A DNA stretch of 64,000 bases from Thiothrix lacustris DSM 21227 (GCF_000621325.1 NZ_JHYQ01000014.1:1-64000); one strand, 5' to 3'. Counted from the stretch's first letter, positions 1 to 8,367 are shown. Translations and numbers: made by a program. The notes: a model not told the origin generated them from the letters alone.

Positions 1-1
1 T

Positions 2-286
2 GTGGTCGTCGTGGCTGATCGGTTTTTTGCCTCCAGCAAAACCTGTTCTGCTTCTGGCTGTGGGCATAAAGTGGACAATCTGCCGCTGTCGATACGTCAA
101 TGGACTTGCCCTGTTTGCGGTGCAGTCCATGACCGTGACGTAAACGCCGCCAAGAATTTGCAAGAATACGCCGTGAGTTACACGGTGTCTGCCTGTGGAG
201 GGGAAGGCGCTGGCTCTCGGTGTAAGCCGAAAGCGAAACCAGCCCCCGTGAAGCAGGGATTCAACACCATGACTACTTTTAGCTAG
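2..286 (+). CDS. tnpB: TnpB-family protein of an IS200/IS605-type element (C-terminal fragment, runs off the left edge)
   Basis: This is the C-terminal zinc-ribbon end of a TnpB/OrfB RNA-guided nuclease family protein. The reading frame is open to the window edge, so the start and most of the RuvC-like domain lie outside. Visible are the DRFFASSKTC region, a second Cys pair in WTCPVCG, and the HDRDVNAAKNL segment that carries the last RuvC acidic residue in this family. The tail (GGEGAGSR... VKQGFNTMTTFS) is typical of IS1341-type TnpB ends. The first zinc knuckle reads CSASGC, so the two cysteines are four residues apart rather than the usual CxxC. In this family the guide (omega) RNA usually overlaps the 3' end of the gene, so roughly 150-390 may also encode RNA. 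Whether the copy is complete cannot be judged here. Confidence 0.85.
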   Translation: MVVVADRFFASSKTCSASGCGHKVDNLPLSIRQWTCPVCGAVHDRDVNAAKNLQEYAVSYTVSACGGEGAGSRCKPKAKPAPVKQGFNTMTTFS

Positions 287-331
287 CTATAGGTATATTT
301 GGGTAGGTTTGAAATAACGGTAAAATGTCTC

Positions 332-380
332 TTCATACCTTGCAATTTAAAATGTTAACTTTTATTTTGCAAGGTATGAA
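332..380. repeat. 14-bp perfect inverted repeat between tnpB and the sulfurtransferase gene
   Basis: The arms ttcataccttgcaa (332-345) and ttgcaaggtatgaa (367-380) are perfect reverse complements around a 21-nt AT-rich loop. The repeat sits 3' of tnpB and 3' of the convergent sulfurtransferase gene, whose stop is at 387. It may be the right-end hairpin of the insertion element or a shared terminator. There is no clear T-run, so I do not call it an intrinsic terminator. Confidence 0.6.
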
Positions 381-386
381 AAGGAT

Positions 387-1628
387 TTAATCTGCTTTCA
401 GCGGTTGAAAATGGTGCGTCCCATCCCGCCGCAACTGCTCAATCAGCCCAAATTCCCAATCCAGATAAGCTTGCATCGCCAGCGGTGGCGCATCTGTCCC
501 CTCATACGGGCGCTTATAACGCCGCATAGGCGGGGAGTCTTTCGGTTTTTCATAACCTGTTTCTGAAAAATCGCGGGCGGTCAGGCCGTCAATCACGTAC
601 ACATCCCACGCCATTTGTGCCAGCCACGAGGCGGACATATTGGCGCGAGTGCCATCATCATCAACCAGCAACAAGCGTGCGCCGCGCACCGGGGCGTACA
701 TTTCGGTTTCCTGCACCAACTGACCGCCGGGGATCGGGTAACAGCCCGGCAAGTGGCCGGTGGCGTATTCAGCGACATTGCGCACGTCGAAACAATAGGT
801 GGTGCGGCTGTCCTGTTGCATCCACGTTGCCCAATCCTGCTTGCTGGCACGTTTAACCCCGGCACGATCAGCGACTGCCCGCGCCCGTTGCCGGGCAATG
901 CCTGCCGACGGGGCGGAGGTTGCTGAGAAACGCCGCGTTTGCCCAAAGTCCAATTGCTGCTGCGCCAACAACCAGCCGATCGTGCCATTGCGCAAGGCTG
1001 CAATCGGATTCGGGAAACCCGCATTAATCAACGATTGCGTACCGATCAAGCTACGGGTACGGCCTGCACAATTGACAATGATTTGCGTGGTAGGCTTGCG
1101 CACCAAATCCGCGACACGCAACACCACTTCCGCGCCGGGAACGCTGATGCCGGTGGGGATGCTCATGGTCTGGTATTCGTCGAAACGCCGCACATCCACG
1201 ATCACCATATCGGCTTTGGCGTCGAGCATCGCCTTGACTTCCTGCGCGGAAAACGACGGGGTGTGGCAGGCCGCTTCCATCAATTCGCCAAAGGCTTTGC
1301 TGGGCACGTTCACGTCGATGAAAACTTCGCCGCCCGCCGCTTTCCAGCCGTCAAGGCCACCGGCAAACACCGCCACATCGCTATAACCCAGCGCCAGCAG
1401 ACGTTCAGCCGCTTGTTCCGCCAGCCCTTCGCCATTATCGAAGGTCACAATCGGCACATCGCGGCGCGGCAATTTGGTAGCAGCATCCAGTTCCAGACGC
1501 ACCAGCGGGAAATTGGCGGCAAACAGTGGATGCCCTTCGGCATGAGGCGCTTCTTCGCGCACATCGAGAAAAGCGATTTCCTCACGGTTCAGCAGTTTTG
1601 CACGCACCTCGGCATAATCACGCAACAT
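387..1628 (-). CDS. Multi-domain rhodanese sulfurtransferase with one catalytic cysteine
   Basis: The protein has 413 residues and three rhodanese-like units at about 1-115, 125-240 and 275-390. Only the middle unit keeps the active-site cysteine, C187 in VNCAGRTRS. The equivalent loops of units 1 and 3 carry aspartate (TFDNGEG and VDDDGTR), so they are probably structural. It is expected to move sulfane sulfur between thiol carriers in the cytoplasm; no signal peptide is seen. The start ATG at 1628 overlaps the end of the cysteine dioxygenase gene by 11 nt on the same strand, which implies translational coupling. A longer in-frame reading would run through the dioxygenase gene and is not credible. 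Together with cdo and the divergent megL it forms a sulfur amino-acid catabolism patch. Confidence 0.85.
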   Translation of the reverse strand: MLRDYAEVRAKLLNREEIAFLDVREEAPHAEGHPLFAANFPLVRLELDAATKLPRRDVPIVTFDNGEGLAEQAAERLLALGYSDVAVFAGGLDGWKAAGGEVFIDVNVPSKAFGELMEAACHTPSFSAQEVKAMLDAKADMVIVDVRRFDEYQTMSIPTGISVPGAEVVLRVADLVRKPTTQIIVNCAGRTRSLIGTQSLINAGFPNPIAALRNGTIGWLLAQQQLDFGQTRRFSATSAPSAGIARQRARAVADRAGVKRASKQDWATWMQQDSRTTYCFDVRNVAEYATGHLPGCYPIPGGQLVQETEMYAPVRGARLLLVDDDGTRANMSASWLAQMAWDVYVIDGLTARDFSETGYEKPKDSPPMRRYKRPYEGTDAPPLAMQAYLDWEFGLIEQLRRDGTHHFQPLKAD

Positions 1629-2187
1629 TGGAATACCCCGAAATAAAGTCCTTGGCAGCACCGCCTTCGGGTGGGAAAACGTGGCGCTTGACCTTGCCGA
1701 TATTCGCGCCATAAATGTGAATGCTGATGGATACTTGATCAGACAACGCATTCCTGACCTTGTGCACATCACCCAAAGTCGGGGAAACAAATTCAACCGC
1801 ACCGGGGGCAAGCGTGAGTTCTGCACCAGTCGGAGTCGGCGTGCCGTCAGCGGCAATGGCGTAGTTTTGGCACATTTCCGCACCACGTAACATGCCGATC
1901 ACGCCCCAAACCGTGTGGTTGTGGATCGGCGTTTGCTGCCCCGCCCCCCACACGAAACTGACGACTGAAAAGCGGTCTTCCGGGTCGGCGTACAGCAGGT
2001 ATTGCTGGTAATACTGCGGGTGCGGCTGCGCATATGCCGGGTCAAGCCAGTTATCTTGCGCAACCAGCGTGCGCATGGACTCGCCAATCTTGGGCAAATA
2101 GCTGCTTTCCTCTTCAGGGTTTGCCAGCAGCGCGGTTACTTCGTCCACGAATTGCTTCAATGGCGCAGGTAGGTAATTGTTCTGCAT
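1618..2187 (-). CDS. cdo: Cysteine dioxygenase family protein
   Basis: This 189-residue cupin protein is of the cysteine dioxygenase (CDO type I) family, which oxidises L-cysteine to cysteine sulfinate with Fe(II) and O2. The iron ligands are visible as H89 and H91 in TPIHNHTVWG and H142 in GDVHKVRN. The start at 2187 is preceded by aaaggag about ten bases upstream. An alternative start further up lacks a good ribosome site and would enter the promoter region. It is the first gene of a two-gene operon with the rhodanese and is divergent from methionine gamma-lyase with about 60 bp between starts. A mercaptopropionate dioxygenase role cannot be excluded from sequence. Confidence 0.88.
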   Translation of the reverse strand: MQNNYLPAPLKQFVDEVTALLANPEEESSYLPKIGESMRTLVAQDNWLDPAYAQPHPQYYQQYLLYADPEDRFSVVSFVWGAGQQTPIHNHTVWGVIGMLRGAEMCQNYAIAADGTPTPTGAELTLAPGAVEFVSPTLGDVHKVRNALSDQVSISIHIYGANIGKVKRHVFPPEGGAAKDFISGYSNVA

Positions 2188-2247
2188 CTTGTGATTCTCC
2201 TTTGGTACTATCGCCAACTATATAGGAAATACGCTAGTGAGGAACCG

Positions 2248-3447
2248 ATGAGCAAGCCAACACACGAGAAAATGGGATTTTCTACCCGCGCCATCCATCA
2301 TGCTTACGATCCGTATGCAGGCACAGGCGACCTGAACCCGCCGGTACACATGAGCTCCACCTACACCTTCCCCACCGTGGAAGACGGCAGCAAGCGTTTC
2401 GCGGGTGAGCAGGAAGGCTTCGTCTATTCCCGCGTCGGCAACCCGACCACCGTATTGCTGGAGCAGCGCATTGCCAGCCTTGAAGGTGGTGAAGCAGCGT
2501 TAGTAACAGCTTCCGGCATGGGTGCAACGGCTTCACTGCTGTGGACGCTGCTGAAACCCGGTGACGAAATCCTTGCCGACAAGACGCTCTACGGCTGCAC
2601 CTATGCCTTTTTCCATCACGGCCTGAGCAAATTCGGCGTAACGATTCGCCACGTTGACATGACTGACCCTGCCAACCTTGCCGCCGCCATCAGTGCCAAA
2701 ACCCGCATGGTCTTTTTTGAATCCCCCGCTAACCCCAATATGCGGCTGGTCGACATTGCTGCCGTGTCTGAAATCGCCCATCAATACGAAAACTGTAAAG
2801 TGGTAGTCGACAACACCTACTGCACACCCTACTTGCAACGTCCGCTGGAAATGGGTGCGGATTACGTGGTGCATTCCGCCACCAAATACCTCGGCGGACA
2901 CGGCGACCTGATTGCCGGGGCGATTGTCGGGGATGCAGAAACGCTGACGGAAGTACGCTTCTATGGCATCAAGGACATGACTGGCGCGGTAATGTCGTCG
3001 CAGGATGCTTTTCTGGTGTTACGCGGCCTGAAAACGCTGGCGCTGCGCATGGATCGCCACTGCCAGAATGCGCAAGCGATTGCCGAAATGCTAGCGCATC
3101 ACCCCAAGGTCGAGGTCTGCCATTACCCCGGTTTGGCGAGCTTCCCCCAATACGCGCTAGCAAAACGCCAGATGGCGCAGCCGGGCGGCATGATCGCGTT
3201 TGAACTCAAGGGCGGATTCGAGGCGGGTTGCCGTTTCATGAATGCGCTGAACCTGATCACCCGCGCCGTTAGCCTTGGTGATGCGGAAAGTCTGGCACAA
3301 CACCCCGCCAGCATGACGCATTCCACCTATACCCCGGAAGAACGCGCCGAACACATGATCAGCGAAGGCTTGGTTCGGGTATCGGCAGGGTTGGAAGATA
3401 CGGCTGATTTGCTGCGGGATGTGGAGCAGGCGTTATTGGTTGCCTGA
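2248..3447 (+). CDS. megL: Methionine gamma-lyase (PLP-dependent, Cys/Met metabolism family)
   Basis: The protein has 399 residues, the usual length for methionine gamma-lyase. The PLP lysine is K213 in HSATKYLGGHGD. Y115 and C117 in LYGCTYAFF match the tyrosine and the specific cysteine that separate methionine gamma-lyase from cystathionine gamma-synthase or beta-lyase. The C-terminal VRVSAGLED holds the substrate carboxylate arginine. The expected reaction splits methionine to methanethiol, 2-oxobutyrate and ammonia; homocysteine and cysteine may also serve. The start ATG at 2248 follows gaggaacc. It is divergent from cdo, which suggests coordinated control of sulfur amino-acid breakdown. 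Confidence 0.88.
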   Translation: MSKPTHEKMGFSTRAIHHAYDPYAGTGDLNPPVHMSSTYTFPTVEDGSKRFAGEQEGFVYSRVGNPTTVLLEQRIASLEGGEAALVTASGMGATASLLWTLLKPGDEILADKTLYGCTYAFFHHGLSKFGVTIRHVDMTDPANLAAAISAKTRMVFFESPANPNMRLVDIAAVSEIAHQYENCKVVVDNTYCTPYLQRPLEMGADYVVHSATKYLGGHGDLIAGAIVGDAETLTEVRFYGIKDMTGAVMSSQDAFLVLRGLKTLALRMDRHCQNAQAIAEMLAHHPKVEVCHYPGLASFPQYALAKRQMAQPGGMIAFELKGGFEAGCRFMNALNLITRAVSLGDAESLAQHPASMTHSTYTPEERAEHMISEGLVRVSAGLEDTADLLRDVEQALLVA

Positions 3448-3461
3448 ACAAGGGGAAAATC

Positions 3462-3968
3462 ATGTATCGCAACTTATTGATCTGTTTACTGATGGCAACT
3501 GCCCTTACAGGGTGTGCCAAGCTGGAAAAGGTTAATCACTTCTTACCAGCAGCCTTGGCGTGGTTCAATCAGACAGAACAGGAATTGTTGGCTGTCGGGC
3601 GTCCGCTGACTGCGGAGGAGCTGGAAATTGCCCATAAAGTCGGCGTCAGTCAACCAGAAAAAGTGCGGCTGGTTGTGCATCCAGACTTTCCGATCCCATC
3701 TGACCCGGAACTTCGTCGGGAAGCGGAGCGTTTGCGCTTAGGAAGTGATTGGGAAGGAGGCAGAACCATGGGGTATGCCATTTTGCTCAAACCCGAGTTT
3801 GCAACCAACCGAACCATGCTCACCCATGAACTTGTGCACGTCACGCAAATTGACCGTATGGGGAATGAGGACTTCCTCAAACGTTACCTGATTGAAATGG
3901 AATTGCTTGGCTATGAGAACTCACTGATGGAAAGGGAAGCCCGGCAAGTGGCTGGGGAGGCTTTCTAG
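3462..3968 (+). CDS. Lipoprotein with an HExxH-type metal-binding motif
   Basis: This 168-residue protein has an N-terminal lipoprotein signal with lipobox LTGC at residues 15-18, so it is probably membrane-anchored in the envelope. A zinc-peptidase-like motif, THELVHVTQ, lies near residue 124, with a possible third ligand glutamate in the ENSLMEREAR segment near the C-terminus. No family name can be given with confidence; the HELVH motif resembles small domains found in many hypothetical proteins. It follows megL by 14 nt with a ggggaa ribosome site and is probably cotranscribed. Confidence 0.75.
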   Translation: MYRNLLICLLMATALTGCAKLEKVNHFLPAALAWFNQTEQELLAVGRPLTAEELEIAHKVGVSQPEKVRLVVHPDFPIPSDPELRREAERLRLGSDWEGGRTMGYAILLKPEFATNRTMLTHELVHVTQIDRMGNEDFLKRYLIEMELLGYENSLMEREARQVAGEAF

Positions 3969-3972
3969 TCAT

Positions 3973-4092
3973 ATGAAAACGCGATTTTTCGAGGATGTCA
4001 TCCCTTTGTCCGACTTGAAGGCAAACCCCGGCAAGGTAGCCAAACAAGCCAATGAAACCCAAAGTCTTCACGACTACGATGTGAGCCATTGA
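3973..4092 (+). pseudogene. Truncated Phd/YefM-type antitoxin remnant
   Basis: A 39-codon frame starts with DVIPLSDLKANPGKVAKQAN, a classic Phd/YefM N-terminus. It then jumps directly to QSLHDYDVSH, the part that normally follows a missing stretch of roughly 15 residues, and stops. The core strand-forming segment and the toxin-binding C-terminus are gone, and no toxin gene follows. This is best read as a decayed antitoxin after an internal deletion. It lies 4 nt after the lipoprotein gene and runs head-on into the antitoxin-like gene on the other strand, overlapping its 3' end. Confidence 0.6.
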
Positions 4093-4415
4093 TCCAGCGT
4101 ATCCATATCCTGTTGAACTTCCACCACCGTCTGGCTAATAACAGGGATACCCAAACGTGACACGTGCGCGATGAAATCAGCCAAAACCATTTGTGCCGAC
4201 CGTGCGGAACGTGCCAATGACAACGCCCCCTCGTTGAACAGGGCGGTTGCCAGTGCAGCCCGCACGCCGGGTATATCCAGCGTATCTATCTGGTTCACGC
4301 CAACCATTAACACATCTGGCTTGTCGCAGCTCATCACCAACACCATATCTTCGCGGGCAAAGCGCAGCACCTCGCCGGGGTTGTTTTTCAGGCTGCTGAC
4401 ATTAACCGTTCTCAT
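4074..4415 (-). CDS. Phd-type antitoxin N-terminus fused to a UPF0175-like domain
   Basis: The protein has 113 residues. Residues 1-45 (MRTVNVSSLKNNPGEVLRFA onward) match the Phd/YefM antitoxin DNA-binding fold. Residues 55-110 (VRAALATALFNEGALSLARS, LADFIAHVSRLGIPV) match the UPF0175 small helix-turn-helix family. The start at 4415 has gggaggt just upstream. Such fusions usually sit beside a PIN-like toxin gene, but none is adjacent here: upstream is a GST and downstream only the broken Phd remnant. It may be an orphan antitoxin or a regulator. The domain assignment is from motif recognition. Confidence 0.7.
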   Translation of the reverse strand: MRTVNVSSLKNNPGEVLRFAREDMVLVMSCDKPDVLMVGVNQIDTLDIPGVRAALATALFNEGALSLARSARSAQMVLADFIAHVSRLGIPVISQTVVEVQQDMDTLDQWLTS

Positions 4416-4482
4416 AGAGACACCTCCCAAAAATATTGGACAGGAACATTGCAGGGAAAGACTGCTACTACCACCCTTCTGA

Positions 4483-5085
4483 CTAGCCGGGTTGGGTTGC
4501 CAACATCGCCGGGCGCTGCCGGAAGACCGCATACCACGTGATAATGTGCGGGCAACGCGCTTCTTGCAATAGCTGTGGCAAACGGAATTCGAGATAACCA
4601 AGTGCTGCGCCTAGTGCGATATGCGCCAGCGTCAGCGCATCGCCCAACGTTTCCAGCCGGGTTTCGATGTATTGCAGGGTACGGATAATTTCGGCTGACC
4701 AACGCTGCATGGTTGGCGGGGAACGTTCCTGTTCTGGGCGACTGCGCTGCTCCATCACCAAATTATAAGCGGCGTCAGTCAGTCCATCCGCGAGGGCTTC
4801 CCAGCGTAATACTTCCCACTGCTGCCAGCCGGAGGCGGGAATCAACGGCACATCATCCAAACGATCAAGGTAACGGCAAATCACTGGACTATCAAACAAC
4901 GCCTCACCATTTTCTAGCAATAGCGCTGGCACTTTGCCGAGTGGGTTGGATGCGAGCAATTCCACGGTAGGCTTGCTGACATCTACCGTGACAGTCGTGA
5001 TGCGGGCATCCAGCCCTTTTTCGAGCGCCAATAGGCGGACTTTGCGAGCGTAAGGCGAAGTTGGAGAGTAAAACAATGTCATCAT
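4483..5085 (-). CDS. Glutathione S-transferase family protein
   Basis: The protein has 200 residues. The N-terminal thioredoxin-like domain begins MTLFYSPTSPYARKVRLLAL, where a serine near residue 9 is the likely glutathione-activating residue. It continues with NPLGKVPALLL and DSPVICRYLD, the cis-proline and gamma-glutamyl-binding motifs. An all-helical C-terminal domain follows (about 85-200). It is expected to conjugate or reduce cytoplasmic electrophiles using glutathione. I chose the double ATG at 5085 because residues upstream of it do not fit the domain. It appears monocistronic, with the antitoxin-like gene 67 nt downstream. Confidence 0.85.
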   Translation of the reverse strand: MMTLFYSPTSPYARKVRLLALEKGLDARITTVTVDVSKPTVELLASNPLGKVPALLLENGEALFDSPVICRYLDRLDDVPLIPASGWQQWEVLRWEALADGLTDAAYNLVMEQRSRPEQERSPPTMQRWSAEIIRTLQYIETRLETLGDALTLAHIALGAALGYLEFRLPQLLQEARCPHIITWYAVFRQRPAMLATQPG

Positions 5086-5167
5086 GAGTGTTTTGCCTTG
5101 TTTTGAGCGATTCAAGCTAAAATGATAGTATCAAATACCCACGGTGCATACTGCACAAGGAACTCAC

Positions 5168-5536
5168 ATGAAACACCCCTACTTGATCGCCTGCGTTGCG
5201 GCTGCCCTGCTGGCAGGCTGCGCCAGCACTCCACCTGCCGAACAACTGAACCGTGAAATGGTCGGTGTCAGCGGCAAATCAGCACTGTTTACCTCAGGCT
5301 ACCGCGACGGCTGCCAAAGCGGTTTATCCGCAGGTGGCAACAAGTCATTTGCTTACGCCAAGGACTTAAGCAAGGTCAATAACGCTGACTACAAACTGGG
5401 TTGGGAAGACGGTTTCCGCGTGTGCCAGTCACGGCAGGTACAACGCAATAATGACCGCAACAGCTACGAGGGTTTTGGTGGCCACCCTTCCCCGTGGTTC
5501 CCGCGTACTGGAGTGAGCATTGGCGTACAATTGTAA
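5168..5536 (+). CDS. Small cysteine-containing lipoprotein, unknown function
   Basis: A 122-residue protein with a clear lipoprotein signal (ACVAAALLAGC, lipid-anchored Cys about residue 18). The mature part contains SGYRDGCQSGLSAGG and YKLGWEDGFRVCQ, two G-rich segments each with one cysteine that may form a disulfide in the periplasm. The start at 5168 follows aaggaac, and an in-frame ATG 24 nt upstream has no ribosome site. No known function is recognised. It is divergent from the GST gene. Confidence 0.7.
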   Translation: MKHPYLIACVAAALLAGCASTPPAEQLNREMVGVSGKSALFTSGYRDGCQSGLSAGGNKSFAYAKDLSKVNNADYKLGWEDGFRVCQSRQVQRNNDRNSYEGFGGHPSPWFPRTGVSIGVQL

Positions 5537-5627
5537 GAAACACGGGCGGGGCTTCCATTACAATACGGTTACAGCTAATGTTAGCGCGGGTTAAATCACA
5601 ACACATATTTTGAAGGACAGCATTGCC

Positions 5628-6830
5628 ATGAATGAATTACTCCCCCCGCCCAGTATTGTGCCACTTGAGCACATTTTACCGGATGAACCACTCCTGATGA
5701 TGGGCGCGGGGCCTGTACCCATCCCGCAAAAAGTCGCGGCGGCGAACTCGATCGTCATCAATCACCTCGGCGAAACCATGAACCGGGTGATTGAACAGGT
5801 CAAAGACATGGGGCGCTACGTGTTCCAGACTGATTCCAGCCACGTCATGGGGGTCAGTGGACCAGGATCAGCGGCAATGGAAATGGCAGTCGCCAATCTG
5901 GTATTACCGGGTGAGCGCGTGCTGTGCATTACCAACGGCTATTTCAGCCTGCGCATGGCCGAAATCGTGCGACGGGTACGGGCAGAACCGACGATTCTGG
6001 AAATGCCCCATAACGAAAGCGCCGATCTCGCCTTGGTGGAACGCGCCCTTAAACAAGGCCAATTCCACGCAGTCACGCTGGTGCAGGGTGAAACCTCCAA
6101 CACCGTCTGCAACAAAAACCTCGACCAGATCGCCAAACTTGCCAAACGCTATGGCTGTCTGGTCATCGTGGATGCGGTTTGCACCTTGAGCACCATGCCA
6201 CTGGCGATGGATAACTGGCAAGTCGACGCCATTATTACCGGCGGGCAGAAAGGCTTATCCTCAATCCCCGGCGTATCACTGCTGGCATTTTCTGAATCAG
6301 CATGGTCAAAGAAAATTGCCCGCCGCGAAGAGCTGCCGTTCCATTGGTGTCTGGATGCGCAACTCGCCGACAAGTTCTGGAACCAGAAATCCTATCACTA
6401 CACCGCGCCCGTTTCCGGCATCCTCGCCCTGCACGAAGCCTTGCGCTTGGTGTGTGAAGAAACCTTGCCACAACGTTTCGAGCGCCATTTACGCTGCTCG
6501 GAAGCCCTGCAAGCCGGGATAGAAACCATGGGTTTGAAAATGCTGGTCGAAAAACAGCACCGTTTGAATTCCGTGGTGGGCATTATCGTGCCAGATCACG
6601 TTTCCGCAGACGTGGTACGCGCCCACATGTCGAAAGTCCACAAAGTGGAAATTTCTGGCGCGTTTGGGTTGAATATCCTGCGTATCGGGCAGATGGGCGA
6701 ACAAAGCCGCGCTTACAACCTGTTCCGCACCTTGCACGCCCTCGGGTCGAGTATGCGTGCAGCAGGCGCATCGCTGGATTTACCAGCCGGTATGGCTGAA
6801 ATGGAACGGGTCTTGTCGGGCGAAGGTTAA
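5628..6830 (+). CDS. Class V aminotransferase (alanine/serine-glyoxylate type)
   Basis: This 400-residue PLP enzyme is of fold type I class V. The PLP lysine is K208 in TGGQKGLSSIPG, preceded by the cofactor-binding aspartate in IVDAVCTLS. The N-terminal GAGPVPIPQKV and the NHLGETMNRV segment resemble alanine-glyoxylate and serine-glyoxylate transaminases. The exact substrate pair cannot be told from sequence. I chose the ATG at 5628, with tgaagga upstream, over one 18 nt earlier. It stands alone, and the convergent NfeD gene starts 5 nt after its stop. Confidence 0.8.
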   Translation: MNELLPPPSIVPLEHILPDEPLLMMGAGPVPIPQKVAAANSIVINHLGETMNRVIEQVKDMGRYVFQTDSSHVMGVSGPGSAAMEMAVANLVLPGERVLCITNGYFSLRMAEIVRRVRAEPTILEMPHNESADLALVERALKQGQFHAVTLVQGETSNTVCNKNLDQIAKLAKRYGCLVIVDAVCTLSTMPLAMDNWQVDAIITGGQKGLSSIPGVSLLAFSESAWSKKIARREELPFHWCLDAQLADKFWNQKSYHYTAPVSGILALHEALRLVCEETLPQRFERHLRCSEALQAGIETMGLKMLVEKQHRLNSVVGIIVPDHVSADVVRAHMSKVHKVEISGAFGLNILRIGQMGEQSRAYNLFRTLHALGSSMRAAGASLDLPAGMAEMERVLSGEG

Positions 6831-6835
6831 GCGCT

Positions 6836-7291
6836 TCACCCGCCTGACTTTTCGACGATAAACATCACACCATCCACGCCGGTCACACGCACCCGTGTAC
6901 CGGCGGGCATGTCCGCTCCCTGTACTCGCCATGCGGTGTCACCGACCCGCATGGTGCCACGCCCGCCGATAATGGCGGTGGTTAGCACGTATGCCTTACC
7001 GATATGGCTATGCAGGCGGTTGTTAAGGTCAGGGGAATCCGAGGTAATGTTGGCTTCGCTGAAGCGCGATTTGCGCCAGCCGAGCACACTGATCAATGAC
7101 ACCAGCCCAAATATCAGAATTTGCACCCCCAGCGACAGCGACGGTATCAGCCACAGCGCAACCCCGGCGACTATTGCACCAAAGCCGAACCACATCAGCA
7201 CCATCGCAGGCGCAAACACTTCCAGCGCCATCAACAGCATACCGAAAATCAGCCAGTGCCAGAATTCAATTAGTAACGTTTCCAGTTCCAT
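6836..7291 (-). CDS. NfeD-like membrane protein
   Basis: A 151-residue protein with two or three hydrophobic helices at about 8-60 and a C-terminal OB-fold domain (IGKAYVLTTAIIGGRGTMRVG... VRVTGVDGVMFIVE), the short NfeD1b layout without the protease domain. It is expected to act with its SPFH partner in membrane microdomain organisation or quality control. Its start codon overlaps the SPFH gene stop by one base (TGATG), so the two are translationally coupled. Confidence 0.85.
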   Translation of the reverse strand: MELETLLIEFWHWLIFGMLLMALEVFAPAMVLMWFGFGAIVAGVALWLIPSLSLGVQILIFGLVSLISVLGWRKSRFSEANITSDSPDLNNRLHSHIGKAYVLTTAIIGGRGTMRVGDTAWRVQGADMPAGTRVRVTGVDGVMFIVEKSGG

Positions 7292-8166
7292 CAGCTTTTA
7301 TCCCTCATCGCTTTCCACAATTCGTTGATGCTGCCGATGGAACCCATCAGACCGCTGGTATCAAGTGGCATGAAAATGGTTTTTTGCTGGTCGGAATCGG
7401 CAAACTTGCCCAGTGCTTCGACGTATTTTTGTGCCACAAAGTAGTTGAGGGCTTGCACATCCCCTTCCGCGACCGCTTTGGACACCATCTGGGTGGCTTT
7501 CGCTTCAGCGAGGGCTTCACGTTCACGGGCTTCGGCACGCAGGAATGCGGCAGATTTTGCGCCTTCGGCTTCGAGGATTTGTGCCTGCTTTTTACCTTCG
7601 GCTTCAGTGATCTGGGCGCGTTTCTGGCGTTCGGCGGTCATTTGCAGGTTCATGGCGCGGATCAGGTCGGCGGGCGGTTCGATGTCCTTGATTTCGACCC
7701 GCAGTACTTTAACGCCCCACGCATTGGTGGCTTCGTCGACAATGGTGAGTACCCGTGCGCCGATTTCATCACGTTTGCTTAGCAGGTGGTCGAGTTCCAG
7801 CCCACCACACACCGAACGCAGGTTGGTCATGGTCAGATTGAGGATGGCGTGTTCCAGCTTGGCGACTTCATACGAGGCTTTGGCCGGGTCGAACACTTGA
7901 TAGAACACGACGCCGTCGATGTTGACGTTGGCATTGTCAGCGGTAATAACTTGCTGCGGCAGAATGTCGAGTACCTGTTCCATCATGTTGACCTTGCGCC
8001 CGACACGGTAAATCACCGGAATAATCAAGCCCAAACCGGGTTGCAGAGTGGTCACGTAACGCCCGAAGCGTTCGACGGTGTAGTTGTAGCCTTGCGGTAC
8101 CATTTTCACGCCCATGAAAATGAGCGCGGCAATGAAAACCAGAACGGCGATGGCAAATGGGGTCAT
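7291..8166 (-). CDS. SPFH/band-7 domain protein (stomatin/QmcA type)
   Basis: A 291-residue protein with one N-terminal membrane helix (4-22) and an SPFH domain from about 25 to 190 (VPQGYNYTVERFGRY, IDGVVFYQV, LRSVCGGLELDHLLSKRDEI). A coiled-coil stretch rich in A, E and Q follows (AERQKRAQITEAEGKKQAQI), ending in a flotillin-like tail. It is known that such proteins oligomerise on the inner membrane and often pair with NfeD, as here. The start at 8166 follows aaggag. This is one of two SPFH genes in the window; the other, at 19201-20361, belongs to a different subfamily. Confidence 0.88.
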   Translation of the reverse strand: MTPFAIAVLVFIAALIFMGVKMVPQGYNYTVERFGRYVTTLQPGLGLIIPVIYRVGRKVNMMEQVLDILPQQVITADNANVNIDGVVFYQVFDPAKASYEVAKLEHAILNLTMTNLRSVCGGLELDHLLSKRDEIGARVLTIVDEATNAWGVKVLRVEIKDIEPPADLIRAMNLQMTAERQKRAQITEAEGKKQAQILEAEGAKSAAFLRAEAREREALAEAKATQMVSKAVAEGDVQALNYFVAQKYVEALGKFADSDQQKTIFMPLDTSGLMGSIGSINELWKAMRDKS

Positions 8167-8337
8167 AAGATACTCCTTACTGGTGACTCTAGGGTATTGT
8201 TTCTATTGACCTACAGTGTATGCCTCTCAAACGCAAACCAACACTATTTCCAGATGAAGATAGGGTTACTGCCGGGGGAAGTTAATAAAAATCAAGACAT
8301 GAATCGGCATGTCGCCCTACAGCTCATCGGTTAGACT

Positions 8338-8367
8338 TTGCTCAATTCTGACAACCAACGGTATAAT
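8338..8367 (+). promoter_or_regulatory. Candidate sigma-70 promoter of the V4R/histidine-kinase operon
   Basis: A perfect TATAAT lies at 8362-8367, with TTGCTC at 8338-8343 and 18 bases between. The start codon of the small first gene is 51 nt downstream of the -10 box. The 251-nt gap between the SPFH gene and this operon shows no other gene. Confidence 0.45.

Noticed and set aside
1629-1886. N-terminal extension of the rhodanese protein
   Set aside because: The upstream in-frame codons lie within the cysteine dioxygenase gene in another frame and resemble no protein. The ATG at 1628 fits the coupling with cdo.
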